From positions 1,860,001-1,924,000 of the forward strand of contig KN832871.1 in NCBI GenBank assembly GCA_000827325.1: a stretch of DNA of 64,000 nucleotides. The letters run 5' to 3'. Position 1 is the stretch's first letter. Each line of letters starts with the position of its first letter. Below are positions 23,082 to 33,121 of the stretch, piece after piece. The notes beneath the pieces were generated by a model. That model ran no database searches. It was given only the letters and a program-made list of their open reading frames with translations, and had not been told where the DNA came from. The stretch is from Oidiodendron maius Zn. Taxonomy: Eukaryota > Ascomycota > Leotiomycetes > Myxotrichaceae. The translations under genes were made by a program, and so were the position numbers.

Positions 23082-24718
23082 CTTGCCCTGGTTTTGAGTT
23101 CAGAGGTATGTCCTTGAGGAATACATCTCTCCATAACTTAGGCCGACTAGCTCTTTATATAGAAGTCATTTACGATCCAAGCTTGGCATTGGGCTATTGC
23201 GTCTCAACTTAGAAGGTATAGGCTGCAAAATTGTAACGTAGTAATCAAGAACCTCTTTACAGTGGTTGGGCCGACTCTTGCAAGGCATCGGCATTGGAGA
23301 GCCAGGGCTTCCCCAACACTTCGAGTTGACGACCGCGCATTGACGGAACTGAATTCTCCGAATCGCGGAGGAGACCCCGCTAATAATAGGACCGGACGCC
23401 GTAGACCGTCGTGTTGTGCGGTATACACAGGTTGCAATGCTGCCGTATTCATTAAGAGGCACCTTCCTAAGTCAACTACGAGCGAGAGTATATCTAGATA
23501 CGGATCTAGCCCTCAGATATTTGACGAGTATGGAGCCGATGTAAATTAAGCTTAATGCGCCATTCGGGCCGATCCCTCAGGTAACCAATTGCAACCTCAG
23601 GTAACAAGTTTGCGAAGAGTTAAGGGTTTATTTATCAAGTAATATTTCACGCGGTACTCTAATATATTGGCGGGGTACGTAGGATCCATTTCGTTCCTAC
23701 GAAACACTCGTGTTCCTTCGAGTTGCTCCCGTCTCGTGACGAAAGTCAGTAATCCCCATTTCCGTCACCAAGGCGCGAGCCTATTCTTTCATCTGATATG
23801 TTGCTTATAAAACTGAACATGAGCCCTGAAGGATGGGAGAAGCCATTTCGTGATTCTACTGGGCTGTGGGCCTCCTAATTATTTCAACTATATATAACCT
23901 TCCTCACCTAACTTGACGAGAAGGTTGAAATATATCGAGGCTTCTCTCGTGCACAGCAATTTAGTACACGCGAGAAGCCCAAGCAAACCTGGGCCAAAGG
24001 GTGCGCCGCAGCTCGTTGCCTAAGAGTGTAGGTGCTGAAAAGCTATCTATATGAGTGGGGCATCATCGAGTTGGGAGTTAGCATGCCTTACGTCGGCTAT
24101 ATGTTGACCTTATCTTATGAAGCGAGGATCGGTGGCGGCTCGTGTATCACGAACTGCCGGGTCACTCACAACCCCTTCCCTTGATACGTCTTTAGTTAGA
24201 GTTAAAATTTAAACACCTCGTTTACGTTATTAGTTAAGCTTACTTTGCAGCAGCTTAACCTCACTACCAAGATTCAATGCTATTCAGGTAATCTTCTAAC
24301 AACTGGCCACCACGTGGCTTAACCCGAGAACCCGATAGCCAGCCCGAAAGCCCGACCAGCCGCCAGCCGTCGGGATATATATAAAACCCGGGTACACTCG
24401 CAACTCCCTAGAGGGCTCATCCTTAAGACATGTGAGGCCCCACGACAAATTGGGTTTCTACCTAGTGGTGTAATTCCAATGCGGCTCGACGCCACTTGTG
24501 GCCATTTGGTAGGCGGTAGTCACGTTCGAAACAATCTTAGACCACAGAGTCGCCCAAGTTAGTCCAGTCCATCCTCACAAATGCACACGCGATGCCTGGT
24601 CGACTCGGGGGTTGCCAACGTCCGCGCCCATTCTCTCTCTATTTTACACGCGCATATAATGCCATTCCGACCCCGGATTGCCATCGTCCGGCCTCTCTCT
24701 CACACACGCATACATACA
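23082..24718. other. 1.6 kb intergenic region with hairpins and a TATA element
   Basis: It lies between the divergent GH17 and FAD monooxygenase genes. Visible items: the repeat CCTCAGGTAAC at about 23576 and 23594, two neighbouring inverted repeats (23888-23932 and 23939-23979), a stretch 24143-24447 that may be an old LTR (see findings), GCCACCACGTGGC near 24307, and TATATATAAAA at 24375-24386, which could be the TATA box of the monooxygenase gene about 330 bp downstream. No gene is supported. Confidence 0.45.
23939..23979. repeat. Inverted repeat, 13-bp near-perfect stem
   Basis: GGCTTCTCTCGTG (23939-23951) pairs with CACGCGAGAAGCC (23967-23979) with one wobble or mismatch and a 15-nt loop. 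A weaker stem with AACCTTC and GAAGGTT arms lies just upstream. Confidence 0.8.
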
Positions 24719-24755
24719 ATGCCTTTTCAACCCCGAATTGCCATTGTTGGCGGCG
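24592..24755 (+). repeat. Three degenerate tandem copies of the gene's own 5' end
   Basis: Units start at 24592, 24659 and 24719. Each begins ATGCC and carries a similar run: ATGCC, then a CGACTC/CGACCCC/CAACCCC block, then ATTGCCATCGT-like text. A CT/CA-rich spacer ending CGCATA follows the first two. The spacings are 67 and 60 bp, so copies 2 and 3 are in frame with each other and copy 1 is not. Only the third copy runs on into the FAD-binding motif. Confidence 0.8.
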
Positions 24756-25996
24756 GACCCTCGGGCCTGGCGCTCGGCCTGCTGCTGCAACAGCGCGGCA
24801 TCTGGCCCACGATTTACGAATTGCGTTGCAAGCCTACGCCAGAGGAGCTTGCCAAACCTTCTGGTATGCTGGATCTGCACGAGGAGTCTGGACTGAGAGT
24901 TATGCGCGAGTGTGGCCTGTGGGACGGCTTCCAGGCGGCCGTAGGAGACTGCTCTGAGGCGTGTCGCGTCCTCAATCCCCAAGGCACCGTGCTGCACACC
25001 GACGAGGGCGAGCTAGCGTACCGTCCCGAAATTGCGAGGAATGCGCTCACCAACTTGCTGCTAAAGAATGTCTCATCAGACTTTGTCAAATGGAATCACA
25101 AGATCGAGGCCGTACGACACATCCACAACGCAGCCACAGGAGCGACCGAGATCGCGCTCGACTTGGGCGACAAAGGCACCGCGATACATGATTTTGTTGT
25201 CGGCGCCGACGGTGCTTGGTCCCGGGTGCGCAAGCTACTGACAGACATTAAGCCTTTTTATAGTGGCGCGCAGATGATGACCGTGACGCTGAGGAATGCC
25301 TCGACCAAATACCCACATCTACTTGAGCTGAATGGCTCGGGCACGCTTCACGCACTTGGTGGCGGTAACGGCATCATGACCCACCGTGGTCCGCAGGACT
25401 CCATCCGAGTGTACGCGGTCCTGAAGACGCCGCACGAGAACTGGACCAATGCGGCCGGGCTGGAGGGTAGGACTGCAGCTGATGTAAAGATGGCGCTGCT
25501 GGGTGATGACAAGCTCTTTGGCAAGTGGGCGCCTCCTCTCCAAGATCTTCTTGCCACAGCTTGCGACGAAGACACCAAGGACAACCCCAATAGACCTGCC
25601 GATATTTTACCGCTATACATGCTCCCTATCGGCTGCCGTTGGGGGAGCAGCACAGGAGCAACGCTGGTCGGCGATGCTGCCCACCTGATGACACCGTGGG
25701 GCGGCGAGGGTGTCAACATGGCACTATGGGATTCGCTGGACCTGGCCCGCGCAATTGGAGAGGTGCCCGAAGTTGAGAGCGCGGCTGCCTGGCAGAAGGC
25801 ACTCGGGCCGCGGGTGCGTGAGTATGAGGAGGCGATACTGGTGCGGGCGCAAGAGAAGGCGGAAGAGACCCTCAAGAATATGAATCTTTTTTTGTCCGAA
25901 AATGGCGGGCAGGCAATGGCGGACATGTTCAAAATGTTCGAGGAGATGGCTACTGCTGGCGAGCTGCCGAAGAGAGAGGGAGATGGAAGCGGATGA
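24719..25996 (+). CDS. FAD-dependent monooxygenase (TetX/UbiH-like, PF01494 type)
   Basis: Class A flavoprotein monooxygenases hydroxylate aromatic or polyketide-like small molecules with NAD(P)H and O2. From the ATG at 24719 the protein is 425 aa in one exon. The dinucleotide-binding motif PRIAIVGGGPSGLALGL begins at residue 4. The middle motif is VGADGAWSRVRK, and the FAD-ribityl motif is VGDAAHLMTPWGGEGVNMA near residue 320. The C-terminus is a charged helix. The frame stays open upstream to 24581, but that extension only duplicates the start region, so I place the start at the third repeat copy, where family proteins begin. TetX-like enzymes occur in secondary-metabolite and xenobiotic pathways. 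It is followed on the same strand by a PRISE-type reductase. Confidence 0.88.
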   Translation: MPFQPRIAIVGGGPSGLALGLLLQQRGIWPTIYELRCKPTPEELAKPSGMLDLHEESGLRVMRECGLWDGFQAAVGDCSEACRVLNPQGTVLHTDEGELAYRPEIARNALTNLLLKNVSSDFVKWNHKIEAVRHIHNAATGATEIALDLGDKGTAIHDFVVGADGAWSRVRKLLTDIKPFYSGAQMMTVTLRNASTKYPHLLELNGSGTLHALGGGNGIMTHRGPQDSIRVYAVLKTPHENWTNAAGLEGRTAADVKMALLGDDKLFGKWAPPLQDLLATACDEDTKDNPNRPADILPLYMLPIGCRWGSSTGATLVGDAAHLMTPWGGEGVNMALWDSLDLARAIGEVPEVESAAAWQKALGPRVREYEEAILVRAQEKAEETLKNMNLFLSENGGQAMADMFKMFEEMATAGELPKREGDGSG

Positions 25997-26515
25997 TGAT
26001 TCGTGAATCAGAGACTAGATTAGAGGATAAAGCTGGGAGGGTAAAACATGGACAATCATGGTTATGATATGGCGGCTATTCTAGCCCTTACTATACTGGA
26101 GTATGCATCTTATCAAAACTGATAGATATGTCTCGATATGCGCCTGTTTCCTGGTCAGGTACGAAAGTGGTAGTGATGACGAAAGGGCTTGGCTTATTAA
26201 CAACTAACCCCTCTTGTCGGCTGGCTCTAAGCCAGACTTTCCAGCACGTATATGGGCATTAGTAAGTTCAATGTCCACTTTTGGGAATAAAGGAACGAAT
26301 CACTGTTCAGTAAAGATGTTCGTTATATTGGATAAACTGGAGACTTTGTCTAACGTTCTACTCTTTGCTAAATTCGATTACGAAGTTCTGATGTCTTGAT
26401 TCATGTATGATAAATCAAGCGCTGGGAAAGTGATATAAAAGCACAAAGGCTGTCAAAATGGACGCACTTATACCAAATAAGTTTTGCTCTTATATAACTT
26501 TCAACTTCACATCCA
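25997..26515. promoter_or_regulatory. Upstream region of the PRISE-type reductase
   Basis: 519 bp, AT-rich, without a supported gene. ATATAAAAG near 26435 could be a TATA box about 80 bp ahead of the start codon. Confidence 0.4.
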
Positions 26516-28051
26516 ATGCCTTCTCAGGACCGAACCACCGAGACTGTATTTTCGAAGGATATATTTCACGGGCTTCCAACCTTTCCGGATGTCGAGGGCA
26601 AAAGGTACTCCGCAGTCGTCACTGGCGCGAATGGTATAACTGGCACGTATATTGTTCGAGCGCTGGCGGAGGCCCCTGAACGTTGGGGGACGATTTATGC
26701 CCTGAGCAGAAAGCGACCAAAAGATCATGTCGCAGATAATGTGAAGCATTTGTCGATAGACTTTCTCTCTCCACCAGAAGACATTGCCCGACAACTCAAG
26801 GAGCTCATCTCAAAGATGTACGTGAATGAACCCTTCCCGATGTTACTTTTGACTGCAATACTCTGGCATCAATCATGTATCTCCTCAAACACTAAATGCC
26901 TGGCAACATGCTATAGTGACTATGTATTCTTTGCTTCCTACGTCCAAATCCCTCCTAAGGCAGGCCAGGGGCTTTGGTCTGATAACGAGGAAATGGAACG
27001 GGTGAACGGTCAGTCTAACCCGCCTTACCACGGTACCGGGGAAATTGACGAGAAAAGTACTCTTATTATCCAATTTTCTTTCTGCCTTGAAGTTGGCCGA
27101 CAGAATTCCCAAGCGTTTCCTCCTCCAAACTGGCGCGAAGCACTATGGACTACATCTCGGACCACCTCTCACTCCGTTAGAGGAATCAGATCCACGATTC
27201 CTAGCCAAACCCAACTTCTACTTCCCTCAAGAGGATCTGCTCTGGAAATGGGCTGCAGAAAACAACACAGAGTGGAATGTTACTCGACCGGGCTTTATCA
27301 TCGGCGCGGTCCGTGAGGCTGCCATGAGCATTGCCCTTGGATTATCTCTCTATGCAGCCATCCAAAAGGAGCTCAAGCAGAATTTGGAATTTCCTGGCGA
27401 CCTTGACGCTTGGGATGCGGAAAAGCACTTGTCATCTGCCCAGATTTTGGGTTACCATTCGGAATGGACAGTTCTCTCTCCGGCCGCGGCAAATCAGATT
27501 CTGAACATTGTCGACAACAGCCCTTTTACGTACGGTAAATTCTGGCCAGTCCTTGCCGCGATCTATGGCATTCCATACACAGGGCCGGAACTTGATGATT
27601 TGAAGTACCAAACCATTGTGATGCCAACAAACCCTCCGCCTCGAGGATTTGGCCCGCCAGGCAAATTCCGACTCTCTTGGTCCTTTGAAGCATGGGCTCA
27701 AAAGCCCGAAGTCCGAAATGCTTGGGCTGCTCTCAAGAAGCGCCATGGGTTAGTATTGACGCAAGATCCGTTCGAAAATCCCAAGGACGTGTTTGGCCTC
27801 TTAGACGGCGAAATACTTGGACCGTGGGGCAGGAGTAACAGGTAAGAAAATCTTGCTCCTGGATCATCATATGTTAGATACTGACTCGTCGCGAATTACT
27901 CAGTATAAATAAGAACCGGAAGCTCGGGTGGCACGGATTTGTGGACTCGCACGACTCACTGATTAAGGTATTTGAAGAGCTCGCAGACTTGAAGATGATA
28001 CCCACTTTCAAGCGGCCAGAAACTATTGAGCTCCATTATCACGGTTACTAG
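26516..28051 (+). CDS. PRISE-type SDR (progesterone 5-beta-reductase / iridoid synthase-like)
   Basis: PRISE enzymes are extended SDRs that reduce activated C=C bonds with NADPH; fungal relatives sit in small-molecule pathways. Exons 26516-26817, 26917-27008, 27058-27841 and 27904-28051 join in frame to 441 aa. The Rossmann motif is VVTGANGITGTYIVRAL, followed by a basic YALSRKRP fitting NADPH. Downstream are DYVFFASYVQ, RFLLQTGAKHYGLHLGP and NFYFPQEDLLWKW, which holds the family's catalytic Tyr (FYxxQED), then WNVTRPGFIIGAV. The second intron (27009-27057) needs the acceptor at GAAAAG to give ERVNVLLLSNFL; the nearer CGAG breaks the frame. The last exon closes with ETIELHYHGY. The gene looks intact. 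Confidence 0.88.
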
Positions 28052-28205
28052 TCAGTCGGATTTTGATGATTCTCTATGATTTAGTTGAATAGTCATTGAA
28101 TGAAAGGAACGTAGTGTTTGCATCCACTAACAGAGGCTTCATCAATAGCCAGCGAATATCAGCCTGATTCAACCAAATCAGTCCATCTCCCAGCCTGAGA
28201 CCTGT

Positions 28206-28899
28206 TTAGCTTGTCAGGTGGAAGGTACTCTCTCTCCCTATTGAGGATAGCCATGAGGCGAGATTTAATTCTGGTCTATTCTTAATCTCCACTCTCCGCC
28301 TTTCAATTTCCGCCAAAGCTTGATTCTCCACCCACTCCCAGTGCTCGTCCAACGTAGTCTCTTCGGACAAGGGACCGAAATCCCATGACACATAAGACTT
28401 GACTAAATCCTTTTGTATTGTATGACTGGTGTAAACAAACGTGCATGTTTTGATATTGGGAAGGTTAATCAGTGTTGTAATCCTAGGATGACCAAGTCAG
28501 AAGGCTGATGATATTATTTGCCTAAGACTAGACTTACGGATGCTCATATCTATTGTTAAAGTGATCTCTGAAAGTAACTTGGAACTCCATAGTTCGAGTC
28601 CATGATTCCCACCACCACAACATCCAGTCAATTGCAATATGCTTGAACTTATCCAAATGACCGTTTTCTCCCATTTCTTTAATAAGCGTCACTTTTTCTC
28701 GAGAGTTGTCACCCTGGGGCAGTTCAAAATACGGGGTATCGATCTCCAAATTCCAGAACGTATAGAACAATGGAGTTAGATACCGTAGTACCTCTTCTCG
28801 GGACTCGCGGTTTACGGATAGAATGGCTGGCTCGAGGCCGAGGCTGTGCCGCGCCACGGCAGGTCCGAGGATACGCAGGGCACAACTCGAGGTTGACAC
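28206..28899 (-). pseudogene. 2EXR-domain protein, 5' end missing
   Basis: 2EXR proteins are a large fungus-specific family of unknown function with an F-box-like N-terminus (LPxELRxxIW) followed by a PAxLxVNRESRxEAL block. Here the second part is clear (EPAILSVNRESREEVLRYL, then TPYFELPQGD). Exon 28538-28899 splices in frame to 28206-28482, ending SIGRESTFHLTS. Upstream of 28899 the frame meets a stop before any ATG, and the LPxELRxxIW part is not found in the next few hundred bases. I read it as a truncated copy; an unrecognised upstream exon is the alternative. The real 5' boundary is unknown. Confidence 0.6.
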
Positions 28900-29199
28900 C
28901 AGTTAAAGGCGTCCTGATTGACATTTCAAAATCTGGTAAATGCTGAGCTGCCTGCTCCTATAGTTGACAAAGCCCATGTTATTGCCCGCCTGCTGGAAAC
29001 ATGCTTCAGCCGTCGCATTTGTCCCCTGTGGTCTCCACCTACTTCCTACATAAGGGGTCATAGCTCAAGAGGTACCCTCGCGAGATGCTAGATAAGAAAG
29101 CATAGAACTAGGAAGGAAAATGAGCTGCCTGGAGCATACACTCTAATCATACATCCGCATAGGTCCATCGTCTATCTATCGTCAGCTTTGTAACCCCTC

Positions 29200-29901
29200 G
29201 AAGTTAGGTTTGGGGGCTTATTGTGGCCTCAGGCGTATGTACAATATTCCAGTGGCCCGAGAAAGATGATACTGGAAGCATTGGTAGGTTTGTTCCGAAT
29301 ATGGAAGCCAAGTATGTGTTCCTCCAAGTTCTTGAGTTCCTCACTAATATGTCGAAGGCTGGTCAATGACGCAGGTAACGATATCAGTGCGTACGACGTC
29401 CAAGGGGAGCTTTGTATCCGGGGACCTCTTGTCATCCCTGGGTACTTCGAAAACCCCACTGCCAATGCGGAGGCTTTTAAGAACGGGTGGTTCCACACTG
29501 GGGATATTGCATATTGTGCTTCTAATTCCAAGAAGTGGTATATTGTGGATAGGAAAAAGGAACTAATTAAGGTCCGCGGTTTTCAAGTGGCCCCTCCTGA
29601 GCTGGAGGCAGCATTACTGGGCCACCCTCAAATCATAGACGCCGCTGTTATCGGTGTGTACCCAAGAGGAATAGTTGGCGGTGAGGTGCCTAGAGGATAT
29701 GTGGTACGAAGACCGGGTCCTGAGGGAGCAAAGTTGACAGCTGAGGAGGTCAAGAGTTATTTGGCTGTGCGGTTGGCGAAATATAAAGCTCTGGATGGTG
29801 GTGTAGTATTCATTGACGCTATACCGAAGACTGCAAGTGGGAAGATTCTGAAAAGGGATCTAAGAGATCGGGCAAGGCAGGAAATGAGCTCCAAGATATA
29901 A
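29200..29901 (+). pseudogene. C-terminal remnant of a 4-coumarate-CoA-ligase-like acyl-CoA synthetase
   Basis: ANL-superfamily ligases activate carboxylates as adenylates and then CoA thioesters. Only the last third is here. Segment 29218-29311 carries SGVCTIFQWPEKDDTGSIGR and splices (GT at 29312, exon resumes at 29358) into the frame holding GELCIRGPLVIPGYFENP, NGWFHTGDIAY, YIVDRKKELIKVRGFQVAPP and the catalytic-Lys block PKTASGKILKRDLRD. The P-loop (A3), A4-A5 motifs and the substrate-pocket half are absent. The expected GYGLTE motif at the 5' edge is degraded. The retained exons lack stops, and the splice still works, so the loss looks fairly recent. It could not adenylate a substrate alone. 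Confidence 0.8.
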
Positions 29902-30447
29902 ATAGATGTCAGAGAATTGCTATACCCTTAGTTGCGACTGTTCTGTCAACGTATTGCTATGTGTCAGCAAGAATCTTGAATTCGAACTAGATTGGTCTTC
30001 AACATCATTGTAGTATTCTAGTATTGCAACTTTTGCGAGTGTATGCTCAGGAGTCTGTCCTCAAAAGTTACGAGTTGCAGGAGCGCGCACAGCGATCAAT
30101 TAACAATATCGTTTGTTATAGCAATAAATGGTTGGAGCAAAACGAAGATAAGGGTCAGCTCATTGTATCTTCGTTCTGAGGAAGATATAATCATGACTTT
30201 GAGCTAACTAGACAACAACATAGTGATCTCTGAGTGACCAAAGTTATAGGAAATCCAGGGGGTATTCCAGCCGGGTAGAAGCAAAGCAAAGAGCAAAATC
30301 CCCGTGGGGAGCCCACATCAAACCACGGAAACACCAGGACTCTAAACATAGAACAATGAGAGAAGCAAATGAGCAAGATGACACTCAGGACATGGTAAGA
30401 CAGGTTTAGTGACACTGTGTCTCTCCCGAGCCAAGTATCATATTGAC
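29902..30447. other. Intergenic region between convergent genes
   Basis: 546 bp, AT-rich. Nothing recognisable. Confidence 0.4.
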
Positions 30448-32124
30448 TTAGGAGACAACCCCAACAGCGGAGGTGGCCATAGAGCTGTCCACAGCGGAGG
30501 CTTTGAGATCACGATTAGCACCTTCCTGAGAATTATCATCTGCTCCATCAATGTTGAGAAGCTGGAAACGATTCATTTGTGAGGCGCCGGCCGTCTTCTT
30601 TGGTACTACATTAAATTTCAGAGCCTGTTGTCGCGATTCCAGTGGTGCTGTGCACTCGTCTTTGTCCCAGTCAATTTTGCACCCCTTGTATTTACTATTT
30701 AGGGGTTATTAAGTGCCATCAAATGCCCTAAGGACTACTTACACGCGACTCATCATGCAAGTTCGAGCAAACAGTGCATTGTGGACTGAGTTTGTAGATA
30801 TATGGACGTCGGAGCCGTTGAAGGTGACTTTGATGATTACCAGATTATGAATATGCTCCAAATCTTCTCTGATGGCCTCCTCCGTATGTTTAGGGTTTCG
30901 CTTGCGAATGACCAAGTTCCTTGTTGCTCCGATAGAGATTTTATTCGCAACGTAGCCGGGTAAAATGAAGTGGTGATCGCACCAACGGATCATGACCTTG
31001 TAGCAGTTAATACTCAGGTCAATGGCTCACTCTGGAAGCTACATACTCTTTTTCCACGAATGTAGAGGTCAGTGCGCTTTGCATATCGAAAGAACTCATT
31101 TGCATGTGCCTCCTCTAGAAATGAAACACTGGCAGTTCTATCATACGGACGAAGGTAAATATCTAGCAGCAAACCCCCTCTAACCGCATCTACAATGTCA
31201 GAGAGCGTAGTACCATCAGGTAGATTGTCAATCAAAATAGTCCTCTTGGCAAACTTGTTGTACTGCTGACGGGGGTGTGTCGAAAGGGCCTCATTATTAC
31301 CGCTCTCCCGGTAGTAAGCACCATCTGAAGGCCCGTCAGGAGTGTACACGCATTCGCCATTACCTAGTGAGTAACTTTGAAAGGTATCGTTGTCTCGTCG
31401 GTGGAGATCACGCGGAGCATAGCTACTGCCCCCTCCAGCGGCATAATGTTGCCTGGTATTCCCAACACCCTGATATGAGGGAATAGATTGTCGTGTTTGT
31501 GTCTTGAAGGGTCCGTCTTCCGTTGCACCCTCCTCCACCGTCAACGTGGTATTGTCCGTTGCAGTGTCGTCTTGCGTTAAGATCTTATAGACTTAGTTAA
31601 GATCCAGTGATGGTACAATGCTGGATGCTAGCCACACTTACTGTGAGAGTTTCATCTGTAATACCACCCCGGCAGAGATTACGCCGGAGGTTGGCTATAC
31701 AGTAAGTCAGAGAGTTTTGCATGGACCACGAGATCAAGCGAAGTGTTTTGACACGTACCATACTGTCGTGCTGTGATTAACTGCAAGACTTATTAGTGGG
31801 CTACTCAACATATGCAAGTGCTGTTCTCTCACAAGGCCGTCGTGCTCTGACTTTTGGATCATTACAATAGGCACGAACGAAGACGTGGCCGATTCATGAT
31901 CAGTTGTATGCTTTTGCCTCAGTGATTAGTAGAACGGCCACAAAGTATTCAGTAGCGTAACTTACAAACTGAGCCCTATTTTAAGGGCGCAATGTCAGCT
32001 GTAAGTTATCGGCGAAAGACACGCCGCCCAGCTACCCAAGACTTGAACGAAAGCTAGTTGATACCTACCGTCTCAGTAAGGTCTCAAAATAGGCTTTGTC
32101 AATGGTCACCGTACTAGTAGCCAT
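30448..32124 (-). CDS. RRM-containing RNA-binding protein, eight exons including microexons
   Basis: Eight exons join in frame to 418 aa: 32069-32124, 31966-31975 (10 nt), 31833-31910, 31759-31780 (22 nt), 31642-31694, 31047-31583, 30743-30996, 30448-30694. The N-terminus reads MATSTVTIDKAYFETLLRR then AQFHTTDHES, and LITARQYANLRRNLCRGGIT across exons 4-5. A Gly/Tyr-rich linker follows. The first RRM is KRTILIDNLPDGTTLSDIVD with an RNP1-like TASVSFLEEAHANEFF. A second RRM-like unit spans ATRNLVIRK to GSDVHISTNSVHNALFA. I do not know a gene name; the fold suggests an RNA-binding regulator, perhaps Nrd1-like. The microexons join conserved-looking text without frame error, so they are probably real. 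Confidence 0.82.
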
Positions 32125-33121
32125 TTTGACAAACAATAATTCCGCTATCGTCAAAAACCAGCGAAGCGTCCTTGTCAACAACTTTAGATATGACGACTGC
32201 TATAGATTTGGGCACGATTTGAGGGCGTGAAAGATACCCAAATACAGTTAGATTCATGCAAGTGAATACGCTAGCTGTGATTAGTTTGGTGTCGGGTTGA
32301 AGCGAACCCACATGAACGCTTGGGCCAATTTTCTTTTTCGTACGGAAGCCCATCACGTGACAGCACTCTTTGAGAGCTAGAGTTCTCGAGTATCCAGAAC
32401 AGTTTGACAAGTACAATTCGGTATGTTTGAGACCATAGCGGACTTGTCTATAATCTCCATACAACAGACACTTAGATCGATCAAAAGAAGAGGGAGTCCA
32501 GAATGGTTTATTACTTCATTGCACGATGAGAAGCAAACACAAACTTCAGATAGCAAGTTTGTTTGAAACTTTCCAGAACTATCCTACGTATTTTGTAAAT
32601 ACACTATTCCGGACTATATAGCCCCGCATATAAGTTGTGTGTCTTCATTTAAGGGCTTAACCTTGCTGTTAAGCTTCAACGTGTAAAGTAAATGGCACTT
32701 GCCTCGCAATGCAGGATGTATATATACTGGACAATAAGAAAAAAAATGACTTCACTTTGAATTTGACACTCTCACTTGATCATGAGGTATTGTTTCGTTC
32801 CGCATGAGTACGCCGTAACTCAAGATCAACCGTTCTGTTATGAGAACGTTCCGTTTTGACCTTGGGAAAATTTCGAGAAACGGCCTCTGGTATCCATCAA
32901 GGTTAAGCAGGCATCACATAATGGATATACCTCTTATGATACGGAGTAGTAAGCATTGGTTGCTCTATATTATCCTTGAGCTGATACAGGTGAGATCCGG
33001 AGCATTGTTGAAGTCGAAAAGTTTTAGGGCTAAATATTCGTTAGGCGACTTCAATTTTGACCCCACCACGACGCTCTACCTGCACGACAACAACAACAAC
33101 TCTACCCAAAACTTGCACGCC
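32125..33121. promoter_or_regulatory. Divergent intergenic region, RRM gene / eIF3l
   Basis: About 1 kb. It holds the palindrome TCACGTGA at 32353-32360 and a (CAA)n-rich leader just before the eIF3l start. No gene is supported. Confidence 0.45.

Noticed and set aside
24581-24718. N-terminal extension of the FAD monooxygenase from the first in-frame ATG
   Set aside because: The extra 46 residues are encoded by duplicated 5'-end sequence; family proteins start at the third copy.
27009-27057. Apparent frameshift in the PRISE-type reductase
   Set aside because: Using the acceptor at 27056-27057 instead of the nearer AG at 27052 restores the frame and the conserved VNVLLLSNFL text.
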